From positions 310,001 through 374,000 of the forward strand of contig NZ_CP160452.1 in assembly GCF_041295575.1 (NCBI RefSeq): a stretch of 64,000 nucleotides of DNA, read 5' to 3'. Shown in pieces: positions 10,428-20,167 of the stretch. The position numbers and the translations under genes were made by a program. This DNA comes from Sporosarcina pasteurii (GTDB taxonomy: Bacteria > Bacillota > Bacilli > Bacillales_A > Planococcaceae). Each line of letters opens with the position of its first letter. Positions within the stretch are counted from its first letter, which is position 1. Below the pieces are notes generated by a model that saw only the letters and a list, made by a program, of their open reading frames with translations, did not search any database and was not told where the DNA came from.

Positions 10428-12251
10428 ATGATAGGACGTAATGATCCATGTAGTTGTGGGAGTGGAAAAAAGTATAAAAGATGTTGTGATTCGTCCGGAA
10501 CTAACTTGATGGATATTATTGTTAATGAAGAGCTTGATCTTATTTTAACAAATTTCTTTGAGACTTATCCACAAGGGAAAGATAAAGAAGAAATGCTTGT
10601 TGTTATGAGAGAATGGATTAGCCATTTATCGGATAGTTGGGACAAAGAGCACATTGAAGAAGCGTCTAGTGAGTATTACCTCTTTATAAAAAATAATAAA
10701 AGTTGGCGCTCCTATGTAAAGCGGCAACAAGCCATTGTGAAACGTGCAGCAGTTTTAAATGTATTGAAAGAATGGGATGAGCCGCTACTATTGTTGGGAG
10801 AAATCATACATATTGATCAGCATTTTCTTCATGTGGAAGAACTGTTTGGTGACAAGCAATTCAAGGTTACTAGAAATGACGGAATGCCCGCAGACATAGG
10901 AACTTTGCTATTTGGTGTCGTCCTCAAAGATCCGAGGAAAGGGCAAAGCGCAATCGCGCCAGTATCCTCTATGTTATTTTTAGCGAAATGGAGCAAACAA
11001 ACGAAAAAGTCGCTAATTGAACTGCGAAACACATATTCCGAGAAAGAGGCACAGCAGTTTGTAGAAAAGAAGGCATTATTCATTTATGAGTTATTTATTA
11101 AAAGAAGTATGGCAACGATGAGTGAATTAGTGGAAGAAGTGTTATCAGAGAAACAGGTGAATGCGCTTTCTTCAGTGGAAAATGTATTCCGTGAATTAGG
11201 GCAAACGGCAAACGCACGGGAGATTTTGCACAAGCTCGCCGTTGCCTATTTTTTAAATGAACAACCAGATGTTGCATCAGTTGAGGATTTTCTCGCAGCA
11301 CTGGTAAAAGTCGGCATCGACATTGGTGTTATGCAGGGAACTGGCTTAGATGAATCCACACTGTTAGAGAAGTTTGGCGCATCTAAAACAGGGATGGAAA
11401 GTTACCGGGAAGATTTGGCATCGCTTTATGAAGATATGATGCGAAGTGGGGATGAACCAGCCGCTGCAGAGATTTATGCGATAGGTACTGATTCGCGTCC
11501 ATCTGAAAAATCATTATGGGAGACGTCGATGACAACAGGTGGGGTTGTGTTACCCGAAAGAAAACCGACTGTTGCAGGGGGGCGTGCGCAATTATTAGCC
11601 TACGAGGCGTATTTAGCCGAAACGGTTGAAGAACGTAGAAAATTAGCGAAACGTGCGTATGAAATAGATGCTATGAATCCAGATGCGATTTTATTACAAG
11701 CAGAAATTGAGCATGATGGTGAAAAAGCAAATGCTTTATATGAAAAAGCGATACGTGAAGCAAGCCGAACGTTTGAAGCAGGCGAGAATCCTTGGCAAAA
11801 TATCCCGAATCGACCTTTTATGCGCGCGGCTTTTACATACGGTATTTATTTATTTGAGAACGGTCAATTTAATGATGCAGCCTCGTTATTTATGGACTTA
11901 CTAAAGATGAATCCAGTAGACAATCAAGGGGCCCGATACGAAGCCGCTGCATCTCTAATTCACGCAGAGCGATATGAAGAAGCGGCAGAGATTCTGATAC
12001 GGTATGAGAAAGGGTCTAGCAATGATGCGACCTATTTATATTTAGATTGGAAACTTGAATACGAAGGGTCAAAAGGGCAATCGTTAAATGCGGAAGAGAT
12101 GTTAGTCGCCGCGCAACAAGCGAATGGACATGTGATGCACTTACAAACATTCCGTGTTAAGCCAATTCCATATCCGAAATTTCAAGATATCGAACCGGGA
12201 AGCGTGGAAGAAGCTCGCTATATTTGGTTATTAATCCACGATAGAAAGTAA
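10428..12251 (+). CDS. SEC-C zinc-motif protein with TPR-like C-terminus
   Basis: The protein starts with [20 protein letters not shown], the C-terminal SecA-type (SEC-C) Zn-binding motif placed here at the N-terminus. Residues about 20-300 align with the second SEC-C protein at 16087 (shared [16 protein letters not shown] and [20 protein letters not shown] segments). Around residues 300-330 is a helix-turn-helix-like segment, and the last 250 residues look like tetratricopeptide repeats ([40 protein letters not shown]). The internal ATG at 10428 is chosen over 10413 because GGAGG at 10415 serves it, giving 607 residues. It lies 12 bp before the acetamidase gene. A cytosolic adaptor role is plausible; the function is unknown. 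Confidence 0.85.
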   Translation: MIGRNDPCSCGSGKKYKRCCDSSGTNLMDIIVNEELDLILTNFFETYPQGKDKEEMLVVMREWISHLSDSWDKEHIEEASSEYYLFIKNNKSWRSYVKRQQAIVKRAAVLNVLKEWDEPLLLLGEIIHIDQHFLHVEELFGDKQFKVTRNDGMPADIGTLLFGVVLKDPRKGQSAIAPVSSMLFLAKWSKQTKKSLIELRNTYSEKEAQQFVEKKALFIYELFIKRSMATMSELVEEVLSEKQVNALSSVENVFRELGQTANAREILHKLAVAYFLNEQPDVASVEDFLAALVKVGIDIGVMQGTGLDESTLLEKFGASKTGMESYREDLASLYEDMMRSGDEPAAAEIYAIGTDSRPSEKSLWETSMTTGGVVLPERKPTVAGGRAQLLAYEAYLAETVEERRKLAKRAYEIDAMNPDAILLQAEIEHDGEKANALYEKAIREASRTFEAGENPWQNIPNRPFMRAAFTYGIYLFENGQFNDAASLFMDLLKMNPVDNQGARYEAAASLIHAERYEEAAEILIRYEKGSSNDATYLYLDWKLEYEGSKGQSLNAEEMLVAAQQANGHVMHLQTFRVKPIPYPKFQDIEPGSVEEARYIWLLIHDRK

Positions 12252-12263
12252 GGGGGGGTAAAC

Positions 12264-13163
12264 GTGCAGACATTAAGTTATGAAGAGGGCATTATATATG
12301 AGTTTAATAAAGAAAATCCTTATACGAAAAAAGTCGAATCAGGGACTACGTTGACGATTGAGACGTATGATTGCTTTCAAAACCAAATTAAATCCCAGGA
12401 CACAGAAGTAACCGCAATCGATTGGAATAAAATCAACCCTGCAACAGGGCCAGTCTACGTAGAAGGTGCGATGCCGGGGGATGTGTTAAAAGTTAAGATT
12501 GAAGAGATTGAAATCGGCGAGCAAGGTGTTATGGTCGTCGGCCCAGATTTAGGGGTCATGGGGCATCGTATTGAGAATATGGAGTCAAAAATATTGCCTA
12601 TACATAATCATAAAGTGATGTTTAACGGGCTTGAAATACCGGTCAATAAAATGATTGGTGTAATAGGCGTTGCGCCAGCAGGTGAAGGGGTTAATTGCGG
12701 AACGCCAGGAGCGCACGGTGGTAACATGGACAATAAAATGGTTGCGGAAGGTGCGACTCTATATTTTCCTGTATTCGTTGAAGGGGCGCTATTTAGTTTA
12801 GGTGATTTTCATGCAGCGATGGGAGACGGAGAAGTGAGCGTAACAGGCGTGGAAGTTCCTGGCGCAGCAACTGTTACGCTAGAAGTAGTAAAAGGAGAAA
12901 CACTCGAACATCCGATGCTTGAAAATAAAGAGGTCTTTACACAAATCGTATCTGCGGAAACATTGGACGAGGCTGCAAAGTTGGCAACTTCCGAAATGAT
13001 AGAACGAATCGTTGCAAAATCCAGTATGTCCATAAGTGAAGCGACAATGCTTATGAGTGCGGTTGGGCAAACAGAAATTTGTCAAATTGTCGATCCATTG
13101 ATGACAGCAAGATTTGTCGTGCCGAAATGGGTATTACAACAATTGGATATTCAACTCTTCTAA
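12264..13163 (+). CDS. Acetamidase/formamidase family protein
   Basis: The protein belongs to the FmdA/AmdA family, which hydrolyses short amides such as formamide or acetamide to ammonia and the acid. The 299-residue sequence shows the family features VYVEGAMPGDVLKVKI, the GAHGGNMDNK segment, LFSLGDFHAAMGDGEV (metal/active-site histidine region) and a C-terminal LMSAVGQTEICQIVDP. The start is GTG preceded by AAGGGGGGG. It is short for the family (some fungal and actinobacterial members exceed 400 residues) but typical for Bacillota. It is cotranscribed with the upstream SEC-C protein by spacing. The natural substrate is not shown. Confidence 0.85.
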   Translation: MQTLSYEEGIIYEFNKENPYTKKVESGTTLTIETYDCFQNQIKSQDTEVTAIDWNKINPATGPVYVEGAMPGDVLKVKIEEIEIGEQGVMVVGPDLGVMGHRIENMESKILPIHNHKVMFNGLEIPVNKMIGVIGVAPAGEGVNCGTPGAHGGNMDNKMVAEGATLYFPVFVEGALFSLGDFHAAMGDGEVSVTGVEVPGAATVTLEVVKGETLEHPMLENKEVFTQIVSAETLDEAAKLATSEMIERIVAKSSMSISEATMLMSAVGQTEICQIVDPLMTARFVVPKWVLQQLDIQLF

Positions 13164-13166
13164 AAT

Positions 13167-13211
13167 AAACTAGGTGAAGGAAACTGAATGGTTTTCTTCA
13201 CCTAGTTTTTC
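13167..13211. terminator. Bidirectional terminator between acetamidase and tetR
   Basis: A 13-bp stem AAACTAGGTGAAG / CTTCACCTAGTTT with T/A runs on both sides serves two convergent genes. Confidence 0.9.
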
Positions 13212-14098
13212 TATGATGAACAGGATTCGACGAAAATCCAAATTTCAGAAGCCAATTTTCGGGCGGCATGCTCATGGACCGTTCCGCTGAAAGATTCCCT
13301 AAATGAACGCGCAATTGCCTCGAGCAAATGGGTTCGAGGGGATTCTTTTTTTAATTCATCAATCAGAAAATCTATATATTCCTCACTTGTCGCTTGCTCT
13401 TCATTGTCTAGTTGTTCTTTGAAGGTCGCCAAGTCTTCTAGTAACTGATGTTTTGTTTGATTTCCTTCCTTCTGATTCATGGAGATAAAATGAAACAATT
13501 CTTCTCCCAATAAGACATCATTTGTCCTGATCATCGAGGGCATCATTTCATCAACTCTTCTCATAATGAATTGAATCAGTTTTGTCGGATCTATATTTCC
13601 ATATGAACTTGCTGTAATGAAATGAAACATATGTTGTAACATGCCTGCCAGTAAAACCGCACAATCAGCCGCATAGGGAAGGGTATCTTTCCCGTAAACA
13701 TCAACTAATCTATTAGAAAGCCATTGCAATTCAGCGAGATGATGTTTTTTGGCGAATGCACTTAATTCTGCATCCCCTGAATGGAAAATGGCTTCAATGA
13801 TTGGTAATAAATTATGATCAACGTTCACTTGAAGGCGGATGGCGATTTGTTTCGTGAGAATGGATTTGTCCGCACGGTCTTGTCCAATTAGTAGTTCTTG
13901 TCGCCTGATTTTCGTTTCTTCATATCCTAGCTCTAAAATTGCTTTTAGACAATCATTTTTAGAAGGGAAATAATTATAAAATGTTCCTTTTGAAATTTGG
14001 GATTTTGTTAAAATATCTTGAACAGAGGTGGCCATGACTCCTTTTTCAACGAATAGTTGTTGAGCATGTTCGAGTACTTGTCTTTTTCGGATATTCAA
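13211..14098 (-). CDS. TetR/AcrR-family transcriptional regulator
   Basis: This is a predicted DNA-binding repressor. The first 50 residues form a typical TetR helix-turn-helix (LEHAQQLFVEKG, then ISKGTFYNYFPSKNDCLKAIL). The remainder is a helical ligand-binding domain, with an acidic C-terminal extension; 295 residues is long for the family (about 190-220). The start is TTG, with AAGGAAGGTG upstream. It is divergent from a DHA2-type exporter, so it likely controls that gene; a 17-bp palindrome at 14249 is the best operator candidate. The inducer is unknown. Confidence 0.85.
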   Translation of the reverse strand: MNIRKRQVLEHAQQLFVEKGVMATSVQDILTKSQISKGTFYNYFPSKNDCLKAILELGYEETKIRRQELLIGQDRADKSILTKQIAIRLQVNVDHNLLPIIEAIFHSGDAELSAFAKKHHLAELQWLSNRLVDVYGKDTLPYAADCAVLLAGMLQHMFHFITASSYGNIDPTKLIQFIMRRVDEMMPSMIRTNDVLLGEELFHFISMNQKEGNQTKHQLLEDLATFKEQLDNEEQATSEEYIDFLIDELKKESPRTHLLEAIARSFRESFSGTVHEHAARKLASEIWIFVESCSS

Positions 14099-14185
14099 GT
14101 TTACACCTTCCTTGGACTATTGGTATAACAAAACTTTAGACGTTAAACATCGACAAATCAATAGATGTGAATTGGAAATAAAATT

Positions 14186-14215
14186 TTGTTGCATTTTTTG
14201 TACTGTGAGTATAAA
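14186..14215 (+). promoter_or_regulatory. Candidate promoter of the DHA2 exporter
   Basis: TTGTTG and TATAAA are separated by 18 bases, about 65 bases before the exporter start codon. Confidence 0.45.
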
Positions 14216-14248
14216 CTATTTGAGGTGGAAAAACTACAGGGATAAATT

Positions 14249-14265
14249 TTATACACGCTGTATAA
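14249..14265. promoter_or_regulatory. 17-bp palindrome, likely TetR operator
   Basis: TTATACACGCTGTATAA has 7-bp perfect arms around CGC. It lies between the predicted transcription start and the ribosome binding site of the exporter, downstream of the divergent tetR gene. Confidence 0.55.
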
Positions 14266-14279
14266 TATGGAGGGGTTAT

Positions 14280-15791
14280 ATGGATATTAAACAAATGCAT
14301 GAAAAGCCACCATATGGAATGATTGCGATTTTATTTATTGGTGCTTTCATAGCTTTCTTAAATAATACATTACTAAATATTGCATTGCCGACCATTATGG
14401 ATGAATTTGCTGTTAAGCCTTCTGAAGTACAATGGTTGACAACTGGATATATGCTTGTGAATGGTATTTTAATTCCAGCAAGTGCATTTTTCGTTACAAA
14501 ATTTACGAACAGACGCCTATTTATTGCGGCGATGACTTTATTTTCAATAGGTACGTTATTGGCGGTTGTCACGCCGAATTTCACATTATTAATCGTTGCG
14601 AGAATGATTCAAGCTTCCGGTTCCGCGATGATGATGCCTCTTTTAATGAACATTATGTTAGTGGCATTTCCAGTTGAACGAAGAGGGTCTGCAATGGGTA
14701 TTTTCGGGCTTGTCATGTTTACGGCACCGGCAATTGGACCAACATTATCAGGTTGGATAATTGAACATTATTCATGGCGGACATTATTTGGGCTTGTGTT
14801 GCCATTTGCGGTTTTCACATTAATTTACGCGACTTTTAAACTTCGCAATATCACGCCAAATCGAGAGGTATCGCTCGATCTATTCTCACTAGTTTTATCG
14901 TCTATCGGTTTCGGAGGACTTCTTTACGGATTTAGTACAGCAGGCGATAAAGGGTGGTCATCACCATTCGTCTACGGTACAATTATAGTAGGTGCTTTGG
15001 CGTTACTATTATTTATCGTTCGCCAATTAAAAATGAACGATCCGATGTTGGATTTTAGAATTTATAAGCATCCGATGTTTGCATTATCGTCTGCGATCTC
15101 AATTGTTTTATCAATTGCGATGTTCTCTGCGATGATTTTAACGCCGCTGTACGTTCAAAGTGTACGTGGAATTTCACCATTCGATGCAGGAATATTAATG
15201 CTGCCAGGTGCAATCGTCATGGGATTGATGTCCCCGATTACAGGTAAGTTATTCGATAAATATGGTGCTCGAGCGATGGCAATCATTGGATTATCCATCA
15301 CGATTATTACAACTTATTACTTGAGCAAGTTAGGTATGGATTCAGGTTACTACTACATTATGATGTTATACACTGTTCGGATGTTTGGGATTTCAATGGT
15401 CATGATGCCTGTTATGACAAATGGATTAAACCAATTGCCAATGGTTTCAAATCCACACGGAACGGCAATGAACAACACATTACAACAAGTATCTGGGGCA
15501 ATCGGTTCCGCAGTTCTCTTAACGGTTATGACGAACCGAATGGAATCGAGAGGAAAAGATTTATTTATGGAAGCGCAAGCGAACGGAATGATTCCTGCAA
15601 GTGCTGAGAAATTGGCAGTGTTTGAGAAACAAATTGGTACACAAGCAATGTTAGAAGGCATTAACTTTGCGTTTTTAATTTCAACAATTGTTGCAGCACT
15701 CGCTTTAATCTTAACGTTCTTCATAAAACGAGTTGAACCGCCCAAGAGTGACTTAGGTGTGGATAAGGTTAAAACCAATTCGGTAAAATGA
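14280..15791 (+). CDS. DHA2-type MFS multidrug exporter (14 TM)
   Basis: This is a predicted proton-driven drug exporter of the cytoplasmic membrane. The 503-residue protein has about 14 hydrophobic segments and DHA2-type motifs: NNTLLNIALPTIMDEF after TM1, VQWLTTGYMLVNGILIP, motif A region TNRRLFIAAM, and motif C-like GLVMFTAPAIGPTLSGWI in TM5. The open frame extends far upstream, but the ATG at 14280, with GGAGGGG 4 bases before it, fits both the ribosome binding site and homologous proteins. It resembles Bacillus YhcA/LmrB relatives. Regulation by the adjacent TetR is inferred. Confidence 0.88.
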   Translation: MDIKQMHEKPPYGMIAILFIGAFIAFLNNTLLNIALPTIMDEFAVKPSEVQWLTTGYMLVNGILIPASAFFVTKFTNRRLFIAAMTLFSIGTLLAVVTPNFTLLIVARMIQASGSAMMMPLLMNIMLVAFPVERRGSAMGIFGLVMFTAPAIGPTLSGWIIEHYSWRTLFGLVLPFAVFTLIYATFKLRNITPNREVSLDLFSLVLSSIGFGGLLYGFSTAGDKGWSSPFVYGTIIVGALALLLFIVRQLKMNDPMLDFRIYKHPMFALSSAISIVLSIAMFSAMILTPLYVQSVRGISPFDAGILMLPGAIVMGLMSPITGKLFDKYGARAMAIIGLSITIITTYYLSKLGMDSGYYYIMMLYTVRMFGISMVMMPVMTNGLNQLPMVSNPHGTAMNNTLQQVSGAIGSAVLLTVMTNRMESRGKDLFMEAQANGMIPASAEKLAVFEKQIGTQAMLEGINFAFLISTIVAALALILTFFIKRVEPPKSDLGVDKVKTNSVK

Positions 15792-15863
15792 ATTTACTGA
15801 TTTAAATTTGAAATACAAAATTAGTATTATTCTAGTTAAAGTATTATGCCTGTTTAATGTACT

Positions 15864-15908
15864 CCGTTGATTGGAGCGGAAAGTGTCCGTTTGAAGCGAA
15901 AATCAACC
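15864..15908. repeat. Short remnant of a Bacillaceae intergenic repeat
   Basis: The 45-base element has inverted ends GTTGATTGGAGCG (from 15866) and GAAGCGAAAATCAAC (to 15907). From memory, these ends match a widespread Bacillaceae/Planococcaceae intergenic repeat that begins GTTGATTGGAGCG and ends GGAGCGGAAATCAAC around a GC-rich core. Here the core is missing, leaving about 15 bases. Confidence 0.5.
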
Positions 15909-16086
15909 TATTTTGTTCTATAAGTGGGAAATATATCCACAGTAAATTCACATAAAAACAAAAAAACTTGATTTTATCATCATAAGTGTGTTCTTATTAT
16001 ATAAGGAGCGGCTTCGTGTAGGTCTATATTACTTACACGGAGCTATTTGAATTCTTTGTGTTAGGGAAGGAAAAGGTGTGAGCTAG

Positions 16087-17121
16087 ATGATAGGAAGAAA
16101 CGACCCATGCTTATGCGGTAGTGGGAAAAAATATAAAAGATGTTGTTTAGGTAAAAACGAAGCCAATGTTGATACGTTAATTGAGGAAGAACTAGAGCGT
16201 GTACTGGGTGGCATTTATGAGCAATCTAGAGAACGTTTTGATATCACTTTGTTTGAAAGACACCGAAAACGTTGGATGGATACGCTTGGAGACTACTGGA
16301 ATGAGAAAAGTATTGAAGTGGCAGCCACTGAATACTTTCTATATGTTGCAAGACAAGACATATGGAAACAATACTTGGACAACGTATTAAATGGTTCCCT
16401 TAGAGATACTGTCCGTTCGATTGTAGAAAAATGGCAAGATCCTGTAATATTATTTGGTACAGTAGTTGATGTACAAGACGGTTTGATTCAAGTGAAAGAA
16501 ATACTTGGCGAAGAAACATTTTATTTAGAAGCGGAACAAGATTTGGAAGAGGAGAAAGGGCTTATTATTTTTGGTGTTGGCCTTCGAAACCCTCGTAAAC
16601 ATCCAAATGGACTTTCTGCTGTCACTTCCTTTATGTTCGTAAAAGATGTCAATCAAGCATTTGAAAATGATGTTGTTGAATTGGCAAAAACAAGTAAACT
16701 AGACAATGATATTGAGTTTTATAATGAACATATGCTAGATATTTATGAATTAATGTTAAATCGTGAAGACAAATCCATTGATGATTTAATTAATACAAAG
16801 CTAACAGAAGACCAACAAGAAGCGCTTGACATGGTTCAAGAAGTATTAGACGATGTCGATGCGGTTCCAGAGGCTAAAGAGCTGTTGCAAAATATTAGCA
16901 TTACGTACTTCTTAAAAGAACAGCCTAGATTTAGAAAACCGAATGTCATCGCGGCAGCTGTATTCAATGTTGCACTTGACTTGAAAATTCTAGGTGAATT
17001 GACGATGACCAATAGTGAAGTGGCAAAACGATTTGACGTTTCTACGTCATCGATTAAGACACATGCAGAACGAATTCACACGTTTGTCGTTGAAATGCAA
17101 GACAAAACGAAAGAAAAATAA
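16087..17121 (+). CDS. SEC-C zinc-motif protein with C-terminal HTH-like segment
   Basis: The 344-residue protein begins [20 protein letters not shown], a SEC-C Zn-binding motif, and is a clear paralog of the protein at 10428 over its whole length. Shared landmarks are an acidic helical region, the (K/E)W(Q/D)(D/E)P..L.G segment near residue 115, FGVGLRNPRKHP and the DIYELMLNREDKS helix. It lacks the TPR extension. Near the C-terminus, NSEVAKRFDVSTSSIKTHAERI has the form of a helix-turn-helix, so DNA binding is possible but not proven. The ATG has a weak AAGGAAAAGGTGTGA ribosome binding site. It stands alone with a terminator behind it. The function is unknown. Confidence 0.85.
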   Translation: MIGRNDPCLCGSGKKYKRCCLGKNEANVDTLIEEELERVLGGIYEQSRERFDITLFERHRKRWMDTLGDYWNEKSIEVAATEYFLYVARQDIWKQYLDNVLNGSLRDTVRSIVEKWQDPVILFGTVVDVQDGLIQVKEILGEETFYLEAEQDLEEEKGLIIFGVGLRNPRKHPNGLSAVTSFMFVKDVNQAFENDVVELAKTSKLDNDIEFYNEHMLDIYELMLNREDKSIDDLINTKLTEDQQEALDMVQEVLDDVDAVPEAKELLQNISITYFLKEQPRFRKPNVIAAAVFNVALDLKILGELTMTNSEVAKRFDVSTSSIKTHAERIHTFVVEMQDKTKEK

Positions 17122-17136
17122 CATGTTATCCCTATT

Positions 17137-17169
17137 CCTAGACATATACTAATGTGTCTGGGTTTTTTT
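17137..17169 (+). terminator. Terminator after the second SEC-C gene
   Basis: Stem CCTAGACA / TGTGTCTGGG (one G-U), followed by a T7 run. Confidence 0.8.
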
Positions 17170-17259
17170 ATCTTAAAAAGGGTTTATCGATTATTTATAG
17201 AATTACATTGAGTAATGGGAATGTTTTCGGGTTGATTGATGGAAAGGGGAATGATTTAC

Positions 17260-18738
17260 ATGCGCTTAAACAACTATATTGGTGGAGCATGGCAAGAGGC
17301 GGATGTTGCCACCTACACAGCGGTGACGAATCCAGCAACTGGTGATGAAATTGCTCAAGTTAGATTGTCTACAAAAGAAGATGTCGCTCTTGCAGTAGAA
17401 GCAGCAAAAAAAGCACAAAAAGAATGGGCGCTCGTTCCTGCACCGAAACGTGCGGATTATTTATACGAAATTGGTCGTCTTATGAAAGAACGAAAAGAAC
17501 ATCTCTCGCAAGTGTTAACGACCGAAATGGGGAAGGTCATCGAAGAGGCACGCGGAGAAGTTCAAGAAGGAATTGATATGGCATTTTATATGGCGGGCGA
17601 AGGACGTCGCTTAGTCGGAGAAACGGTGCCGTCTGAATTACAAAATAAATTTGCCATGAGTGTTCGAGCGCCAATAGGTGTTGTTGGACTCATTACACCT
17701 TGGAATTTTCCGGTCGCAATCGCAACGTGGAAGTCGTTCCCTGCAATTGTGGCGGGCAATACGTTTATTTGGAAACCTGCAACGGAAACGCCCATGATGG
17801 CTTATGAAATGGCTTTAATATTTGAAAAAGTTGGTTTGCTTGAGGGAGTAGCAAACATTGTTTTTGGATCAGGTGCAGATGTCGGGACGGCAATGATTGA
17901 GCATCCGGATATTCGGGTCATTTCATTTACAGGTTCTACAGAAACGGGCCGTCATGTAGCGGAAATCGGTGGCCGTCATTTGAAAAAGGTATCCCTTGAA
18001 ATGGGCGGGAAAAATGCAGTGATTGTTATGGACGATGCTGATATTGATCTCGCGGTAGAGGGGATTCTTTGGAGTGCATTTGGAACTGCTGGCCAACGTT
18101 GTACAGCGTGTAGTCGAGTCATCGTGCATAAAGAAGTGAAAGAAGAGCTTGAGCGAAAGTTAGTGGCACAAATGGCGGATTTAACAATCGGAAATGGTTT
18201 AGATGAGACTGTAAAAATTGGTCCTGTCATCAATGAAAAAGCGCTCGAAAAGATTTCTAACTATATTGAGATAGGAATAGAAGAAGGCGCAAAACTATTA
18301 GCTGGCGGGCATATTCTTAAAGATGGTGAGTTAGGAAACGGGCATTATTTTGAGCCTACATTGTTTACGAATGTTAAATGGGATAGTCGTTTAGCGCAAG
18401 AAGAAATTTTTGGGCCGGTTGTGTCGCTAATCGAGGTAACTAGTTTGGAAGAAGCCATTGAAGTGAATAACAGTGTGAAATATGGACTGTCCAGTTCGAT
18501 TTTTTCACAAGATGTGAATAAAGTGTTCCAAGCGCAGCGCGATTTAGATACTGGTATTGTATATGTCAATGCTGGAACGACAGGCGCGGAAATTCATCTC
18601 CCATTTGGCGGAACGAAAGGAACAGGAAACGGGCATCGAGATTCAGGTGTTGCAGCATTAGATGTTTTTACAGAGTGGAAAAGTGTCTATGTAGATTTTA
18701 GTGGGACTTTACAAAGGGCACAAATCGATAATTCGTAA
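17260..18738 (+). CDS. Aldehyde dehydrogenase, probably alpha-aminoadipate semialdehyde dehydrogenase
   Basis: This NAD(P)-dependent aldehyde dehydrogenase has 492 residues from the ATG at 17260, which has GGAAAGGGGA at a suitable distance; earlier in-frame starts at 17236-17251 overlap that site. Key motifs are [23 protein letters not shown], the general base in [11 protein letters not shown] and the catalytic cysteine in GQRCTACSR, with EEIFGPVV near the C-terminus. The next gene, 63 bp on, is lysine 6-dehydrogenase, whose product is allysine (or its cyclic form). The likely role is therefore oxidation of allysine to 2-aminoadipate. The substrate is inferred from neighbourhood, not from residues. 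Confidence 0.88.
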   Translation: MRLNNYIGGAWQEADVATYTAVTNPATGDEIAQVRLSTKEDVALAVEAAKKAQKEWALVPAPKRADYLYEIGRLMKERKEHLSQVLTTEMGKVIEEARGEVQEGIDMAFYMAGEGRRLVGETVPSELQNKFAMSVRAPIGVVGLITPWNFPVAIATWKSFPAIVAGNTFIWKPATETPMMAYEMALIFEKVGLLEGVANIVFGSGADVGTAMIEHPDIRVISFTGSTETGRHVAEIGGRHLKKVSLEMGGKNAVIVMDDADIDLAVEGILWSAFGTAGQRCTACSRVIVHKEVKEELERKLVAQMADLTIGNGLDETVKIGPVINEKALEKISNYIEIGIEEGAKLLAGGHILKDGELGNGHYFEPTLFTNVKWDSRLAQEEIFGPVVSLIEVTSLEEAIEVNNSVKYGLSSSIFSQDVNKVFQAQRDLDTGIVYVNAGTTGAEIHLPFGGTKGTGNGHRDSGVAALDVFTEWKSVYVDFSGTLQRAQIDNS

Positions 18739-18801
18739 AGATAAATGAAATAGAAAATGCCATCGGACCGTTACATTAACGCTAAAAGGGGAGATGGAAA
18801 T

Positions 18802-19965
18802 ATGAAGGTTGTCGTACTCGGAGCTGGCTTAATGGGAAAAGAGACAGCGCGTGATTTAGTAAAAAGCGATGATGTCGATCGAGTATATTTAGCTGATATT
18901 AATGTTCGTCAGGCTGAAGACTTTGCTGAAGAACTGATGTCTGACAAGTTAGATGTGTTATTACTAAACGCTAACAATGATGAGCAATTGGGGGATGTCA
19001 TCGCATTAGGGGATGTCGTAGTAAATGCACTCTTTTATACATTTAATGAAAAAGTAGCTCGTATTGCGATTGAAAAAAGAGTACATTCCATCGACCTAGG
19101 CGGGCATATCGGCGGAGCAACGGAGGCTGTTCTTAGACTAACGGAACAGGCGAAAGCGAACGGTGTTACACTGATCCCGGATCTTGGCGTGGCACCAGGA
19201 ATGATTAATATTCTTACCGGATACGGTGCCCAAAAGTTAGACGAAGTTGAGACGATTAAATTATATGTCGGCGGCATACCGGTGAAGCCAGAGCCGCCAT
19301 TAAATTATAATGTCGTTTTTTCTCTTGAAGGGGTGTTCGATCATTATACCGATCCTTCCCATGTGATTCGGAATGGAAAATTAAAAGAAATCCCTTCTTT
19401 ATCGGAAATTGAAGTAATTCATTTTGATGAATACGGAGAACTAGAAGCATTCCATACCTCGGGCGGCACATCGACATTAACGTCTTCTTTCTCGAATGTA
19501 CAAACGCTCGAGTACAAAACAATCCGCTATCCGGGTCATGCAGAAAAGTTCCAACTACTTGTCGAATTAGGATTGTTATCACGGGATACAAAAGTGACAG
19601 TCGAGGGGCAAGCTGTTAAAATCCGTGATGTAATGAGAGAGCACCTGTCGCCGAAACTTTATTTAGGCGAGAAATCAGACGCTGTGCTTTTACGCGTCAT
19701 TGTGAGCGGAGAAAAAGACGGTGCACGACATACGTATGAATATGATATGGTGACAGAAAAAGATACAACCAAGAATATTACCGCGATGGCTCGTGCGACG
19801 GCGAGTACGATGTCTATTGTAGCCCAGATGGTTGGCAGAGGAACAATTTCAAAACGGGGAGTTTATCCACCAGAAAACATCGTACCAGGAGAAGAATATA
19901 TTAAAGAATTGAAAAAACGTGGGGTAGTAATTAGAGAAAGCATAAAAAATAGCTCTGATTCTTAA
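18802..19965 (+). CDS. lysDH: L-lysine 6-dehydrogenase
   Basis: This enzyme oxidatively deaminates the epsilon-amino group of lysine with NAD+, giving allysine and ammonia. The 387-residue protein resembles the Geobacillus stearothermophilus enzyme along its full length as I remember it: [11 protein letters not shown] at the N-terminus, [68 protein letters not shown] and GVYPPE..VPGE near the end. It belongs to the saccharopine dehydrogenase superfamily. The ATG at 18802 has AAAAGGGGAGATGG upstream; the frame is open farther upstream to 18757 but without support. It forms an operon with the aldehyde dehydrogenase and ends at a terminator. Confidence 0.88.
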   Translation: MKVVVLGAGLMGKETARDLVKSDDVDRVYLADINVRQAEDFAEELMSDKLDVLLLNANNDEQLGDVIALGDVVVNALFYTFNEKVARIAIEKRVHSIDLGGHIGGATEAVLRLTEQAKANGVTLIPDLGVAPGMINILTGYGAQKLDEVETIKLYVGGIPVKPEPPLNYNVVFSLEGVFDHYTDPSHVIRNGKLKEIPSLSEIEVIHFDEYGELEAFHTSGGTSTLTSSFSNVQTLEYKTIRYPGHAEKFQLLVELGLLSRDTKVTVEGQAVKIRDVMREHLSPKLYLGEKSDAVLLRVIVSGEKDGARHTYEYDMVTEKDTTKNITAMARATASTMSIVAQMVGRGTISKRGVYPPENIVPGEEYIKELKKRGVVIRESIKNSSDS

Positions 19966-19971
19966 GTAAAT

Positions 19972-20016
19972 AAAAGCATTGGGCGATAAGTCTTGTACTT
20001 TCTCTCAATGCTTTTT
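19972..20016 (+). terminator. Terminator of the lysine catabolic operon
   Basis: Stem AAAAGCATTG / CAATGCTTTT with a loop of about 24 bases and a T run. Confidence 0.8.
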
Positions 20017-20167
20017 AATTCTTAAGTTAAGCTGTAATATGATTCATTTTGATTTACTTACTTATCCACTTTCTAACGTATTTAACGCTTCGGAATTGTC
20101 TATAGTGACCGCGATGTAACTTTTTCCAATCCTAAGGGTCTAACTATTGAAGAAGGGAAGCGAAAAA

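Noticed and set aside
14112..14279. N-terminal extension of the DHA2 exporter frame
   Set aside because: The 56 extra codons cover the promoter and operator; the ATG at 14280 has the ribosome binding site and the conserved N-terminus.
15933..15941. DnaA-box-like ATATCCACA
   Set aside because: A single site with one mismatch and no cluster, and no dnaA, dnaN or repABC genes nearby, so there is no support for an origin.
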